From contig NZ_JAEQNB010000007.1 of the NCBI RefSeq assembly GCF_016722965.1, positions 62,001-126,000 of the forward strand: 64,000 nt of DNA. Reading direction: 5' to 3'. The translations under genes were made by a program, and so were the position numbers. The notes beneath the pieces were generated by a model. It had not been told where the DNA came from, ran no database searches, and saw only the letters and a program-made list of their open reading frames with translations. This DNA is from Tumebacillus amylolyticus (lineage in GTDB: Bacteria > Bacillota > Bacilli > Tumebacillales > Tumebacillaceae). Within the stretch, counting starts at the first letter, position 1. Each line of letters opens with the position of its first letter. Positions 61,773 to 64,000 of the stretch are shown one piece after another.

Positions 61773-63428
61773 TCAGGTGCCGGTCGTTGTATCTGCAGCG
61801 GGTACAGTACCTGTATCAGGACCTGCAGTTGCCGGAGTTGTCGTATCTGCAGCAGGTGCGGTACCTGTATCAGGACCTGTAGTTGCGGGAGTTGTAGTAT
61901 CTGCAGCAGGTGCGGTACCTGTATCAGGACCAGTAGTTGCGGGAGTTGTAGTATCTGCAGCAGGTGCGGTACCTGTATCAGGACCTGTAGTTGCCGGAGT
62001 TGTAGTATCTGCAGCAGGTGCGGTACCTGTATCAGGACCTGTAGTTGCCGGAGTTGTAGTATCTGCAGCGGGTACGGTACCCGTGTCAGTACCTGTTGTC
62101 GTACCCGGTGTCGTCGTGTCACCCGTCGTGGTGCCGGGCGTATTCGCGGCCTTCACGAGATCTGCGGCTTGAGCGGCGAGAGCGGTGTGGTTGGTGTAGA
62201 ATTTGTGGAGAAGGAGTGCAACGGCTTGTCGTTCTGCATGAGCCGTCGGCTCGAATTTGAATGCGCCGTCACCTGCGGGATTCCCCACGACGAATCCGAG
62301 TTGTTGAGCCATCGCAATATTCGGTTTCGCGTAGTCGGCAATATCTTCGTTGTCCACGAATGTCGAGTTTTTCGTTGCGTACGTGGTCGCAAGGTCCGGC
62401 TGTCCGAGCGCACGCATGAAGATCGTCGCCATCTGCTCACGAGTCACCTCATGACGGCCGCCGAAGGAGTTGGTTTCTTCGCCTTTCATGAGTCCGGCTT
62501 TTTCCACTGCGGCGACGTATGGTTGTGCCCAATCGGAGACGTCGGTGAACGTACTTTTTGCATCCATGTCGATGGTGAGTCCTGCCGCTTTTGCCAAACC
62601 GGTTGCGAATTCTTCGCGGGTCATTTCAGCGTTCGGGCGGAATGTGTTGTCTTCGTAGCCCGTCAGAATTCCTGCGCTGACCAATTCGCCAATCTCTTTG
62701 GACGCATACGAGCCTTCCAAGTCGGTCAAAGTCCGTCCCGTCACAGTCCCGGTCGTTGTGCCTGTATCCGTACCTGTGGTACCGCCAGTCGTGGTACCTG
62801 TATCAGTCCCCGTTGTAGTACCTGTATCCGTGCCAGTAGTACCGCCAGTCGTGGTACCTGTTTCTGTACCAGTCGTCGTGCCTGTATCAGTGCCAGTAGT
62901 ACCGCCAGTCGTGGTACCGGTTTCAGTCCCTGTGGTCGTGCCGGTCTCGGTCCCCGTAGTACCGCCAGTCGTGGTACCCGTCTCAGTCCCTGTTGTCTCC
63001 GAAGTCGTACTCGTATCGGTGGTGTTCTGACCTACCGCTCCGCCGGTGGTCGTGGTGCCCGTATCTCCGGTGGCATTGCCGGCGGTCGCCGTAGTCGTCC
63101 CCGGAGTTGCCCCTTGGGTATCGGCAGTCGACCCACTGGCAACCCCGGTGTCCGTTCCCGTCGCAAACGCCGCCGGAGCTGCTGCTGCTCCGACCAACGG
63201 AATCGCCGCCACCAACGCAGTCCCGAGCATCACCTTTGCACGGGTCACTTTCGAATTCGGGAAGCGTTCACGCACATACTCCCGAACCCCTTTTTCCAAC
63301 TCCTGACGTCGCTTGCCTTCGTTTCGCTCCCCCGGCTCAGCCGCAAATTCCTCCAAGTCGCGCTTCAGATGCAAGACAATCGTGAAACTGCCATCATTCA
63401 TCGGTTGCAACTCATATCGTTCGAACAA
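61773..63428 (-). CDS. S-layer homology (SLH) domain protein with Thr/Gly-rich repeats
   Basis: The 551-residue protein has an unusual start: ~65 charged residues (FERYELQPMNDGSFTIVLH ... KGVREYVRERFPNSKVTRA) before one hydrophobic helix at about 66-87. Outside are a Thr/Gly-rich stretch with four 20-residue repeats, three SLH domains (about 234-278, 291-340, 355-410; TDLEGSYASKEIGELV, FTDVSDWAQPYVAAVEKAG, FVDNEDIADYAKPNIAMA), and five 18-residue PAADTTTPATTGPDTGT repeats. SLH domains bind pyruvylated cell-wall polymer. TTG at 63428 follows GAGGGGG. The role is likely cell-surface attachment. Confidence 0.88.
   Translation of the reverse strand: MFERYELQPMNDGSFTIVLHLKRDLEEFAAEPGERNEGKRRQELEKGVREYVRERFPNSKVTRAKVMLGTALVAAIPLVGAAAAPAAFATGTDTGVASGSTADTQGATPGTTTATAGNATGDTGTTTTGGAVGQNTTDTSTTSETTGTETGTTTGGTTGTETGTTTGTETGTTTGGTTGTDTGTTTGTETGTTTGGTTGTDTGTTTGTDTGTTTGGTTGTDTGTTTGTVTGRTLTDLEGSYASKEIGELVSAGILTGYEDNTFRPNAEMTREEFATGLAKAAGLTIDMDAKSTFTDVSDWAQPYVAAVEKAGLMKGEETNSFGGRHEVTREQMATIFMRALGQPDLATTYATKNSTFVDNEDIADYAKPNIAMAQQLGFVVGNPAGDGAFKFEPTAHAERQAVALLLHKFYTNHTALAAQAADLVKAANTPGTTTGDTTTPGTTTGTDTGTVPAADTTTPATTGPDTGTAPAADTTTPATTGPDTGTAPAADTTTPATTGPDTGTAPAADTTTPATTGPDTGTAPAADTTTPATAGPDTGTVPAADTTTGT
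61776..62072 (-). repeat. 54-bp tandem repeats coding the SLH protein tail
   Basis: Five full 54-bp units and a partial one encode PAADTTTPAT-T/A-GPDTGT-A/V. They are highly alike and end at the stop codon. Confidence 0.92.
62751..62990 (-). repeat. 60-bp tandem repeats coding the SLH protein linker
   Basis: Four 60-bp units encode GT-E/D-TGTTTGGTTGT-E/D-TGTTT between the membrane helix and the first SLH domain. Confidence 0.88.
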
Positions 63429-63535
63429 GGTAAAACCCCCTCTTGTCGTCGAATTTTGTTCACACAACGCCACTAGCATTCGCAAAAAAGCACAAAAAAA
63501 GCCCCCCATTCTCTCTCACAAGAATTCAAACACTA

Positions 63536-63544
63536 TGATAAAAT
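63536..63544 (+). promoter_or_regulatory. Extended -10 upstream of smc
   Basis: The sequence TGATAAAAT (TGn-TAAAAT) lies 43 bases before the smc start. A -35 box is not clear. Confidence 0.45.
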
Positions 63545-63587
63545 AGATAGGTTGAAAGCCCATTCGATGCTTCTGGAGGGGAACACG

Positions 63588-64000
63588 TTGTATCTGAAAC
63601 GAATAGAGGCGATCGGATTCAAGTCGTTTGCCGACCGCACGGAGTTGGAATTCGTTCCGGGCGTTACGGCGGTCGTTGGACCCAACGGTTCCGGCAAATC
63701 GAACATCTCCGACGCCATCCGCTGGGTTCTTGGTGAACAGAGTGCCAAGTCCTTGCGCGGGGCCAAGATGGAGGACGTTATTTTCGCAGGTTCTGACGGG
63801 CGCAAGGCCGTTAACTTTTGCGAAGTGTCGCTCACGCTCGACAACGCCAACCGCGAACTTGACCTCGATTATAACGAAGTCACCGTCACCCGCCGCGTGT
63901 ACCGCTCGGGCGATTCCGAATATATGATCAACAAGCAATCGTGCCGCTTGAAGGACATCACCGAACTGTTCATGGACACCGGTCTTGGCAAGGAAGCCTA
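63588..64000 (+). CDS. smc: Chromosome segregation ATPase SMC (N-terminal part)
   Basis: The first 137 residues are in the window; the gene runs off the end. They form the SMC head: YLKRIEAIGFKSFADRTELE, Walker A GPNGSGKSNISDAIRWVLG, and the Q-loop region LRGAKMEDVIFAGSDGRK. SMC condenses and separates chromosomes with ScpAB. TTG at 63588 follows GGAGGGG; no ATG fits. It normally follows rnc directly; here two minus-strand genes intervene. Confidence 0.96.
   Translation, partial: MYLKRIEAIGFKSFADRTELEFVPGVTAVVGPNGSGKSNISDAIRWVLGEQSAKSLRGAKMEDVIFAGSDGRKAVNFCEVSLTLDNANRELDLDYNEVTVTRRVYRSGDSEYMINKQSCRLKDITELFMDTGLGKEA

Noticed and set aside
61776-62072. 54-bp repeats considered as a CRISPR or integration element
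   Set aside because: They are coding tandem repeats without spacers that end at the SLH stop codon.
61710-63476. 588-codon open frame on the plus strand opposite the SLH gene
   Set aside because: Its Cys/Ser-rich peptide is a by-product of the Thr/Gly repeats on the other strand; the minus-strand frame has three SLH domains.

Overview
This 64 kb window is chromosomal DNA of an endospore-forming, low-to-mid GC Gram-positive bacterium of the order Bacillales. Gene content and order (remA-gmk-rpoZ-coaBC-priA-def-fmt-rsmB-rlmN-prpC-prkC-rsgA-rpe, spoVM, rpmB, fapR-plsX-fab genes-acpP, rnc, smc), frequent GTG/TTG starts, strong Shine-Dalgarno boxes and sporulation genes (spoVM, a Spo0E-like phosphatase, a YheC/YheD protein) support this. 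An Alicyclobacillaceae/Tumebacillus-like host is my best guess; no rRNA or other marker in the window proves it.

Region 1 (1-20556) is mixed accessory and housekeeping DNA: two BatA-like von Willebrand membrane proteins, a DoxX protein behind a quinone-sensor-type operator, a decayed GntR regulator, an acyl-CoA dehydrogenase-like enzyme, a PadR / SEDS-like / HEAT-repeat operon, an esterase, a large unrecognised membrane protein, a spore-type ATP-grasp protein with a glycosyltransferase, an ABC-2 exporter, CvpA, and the ribosome rescue factor RqcH. Between rqcH and the divergent DUF192 gene lie two RNA elements: an intrinsic terminator inside the rqcH leader, and a class I cyclic-di-GMP riboswitch with its own terminator facing DUF192.

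Region 2 (20672-45368) is the conserved core: a Ca2+ P-type ATPase, dapF, yicC, remA to priA, translation start and rRNA modification genes, the PASTA kinase/phosphatase pair, rsgA, rpe, spoVM, rpmB, the Asp23/FakA pair, serine dehydratase and recG. Region 3 (45369-53960) has a Spo0E-like gene, small genes, a polysaccharide deacetylase, rsmD-coaD, a patatin, a SepM-like protease, a pseudouridine synthase with a repetitive tail, tmcAL on the opposite strand, yceD and rpmF.

Region 4 (54046-64000) is the FapR fatty-acid regulon (fapR-plsX-fabH-fabD-fabG-acpP-fabF) followed by rnc. The usual rnc-smc neighbourhood is split by a lone PemK/MazF-like gene and an S-layer-homology protein with tandem repeats, both on the minus strand, before smc begins and runs off the window.

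No rRNA, tRNA, CRISPR array, insertion sequence or prophage was recognised. The strongest unusual signals are the rqcH leader terminator, the riboswitch-DUF192 pairing, the SEDS-like protein lacking the usual catalytic Asp, the long inverted repeat just after rnc, and the solitary toxin-like gene.
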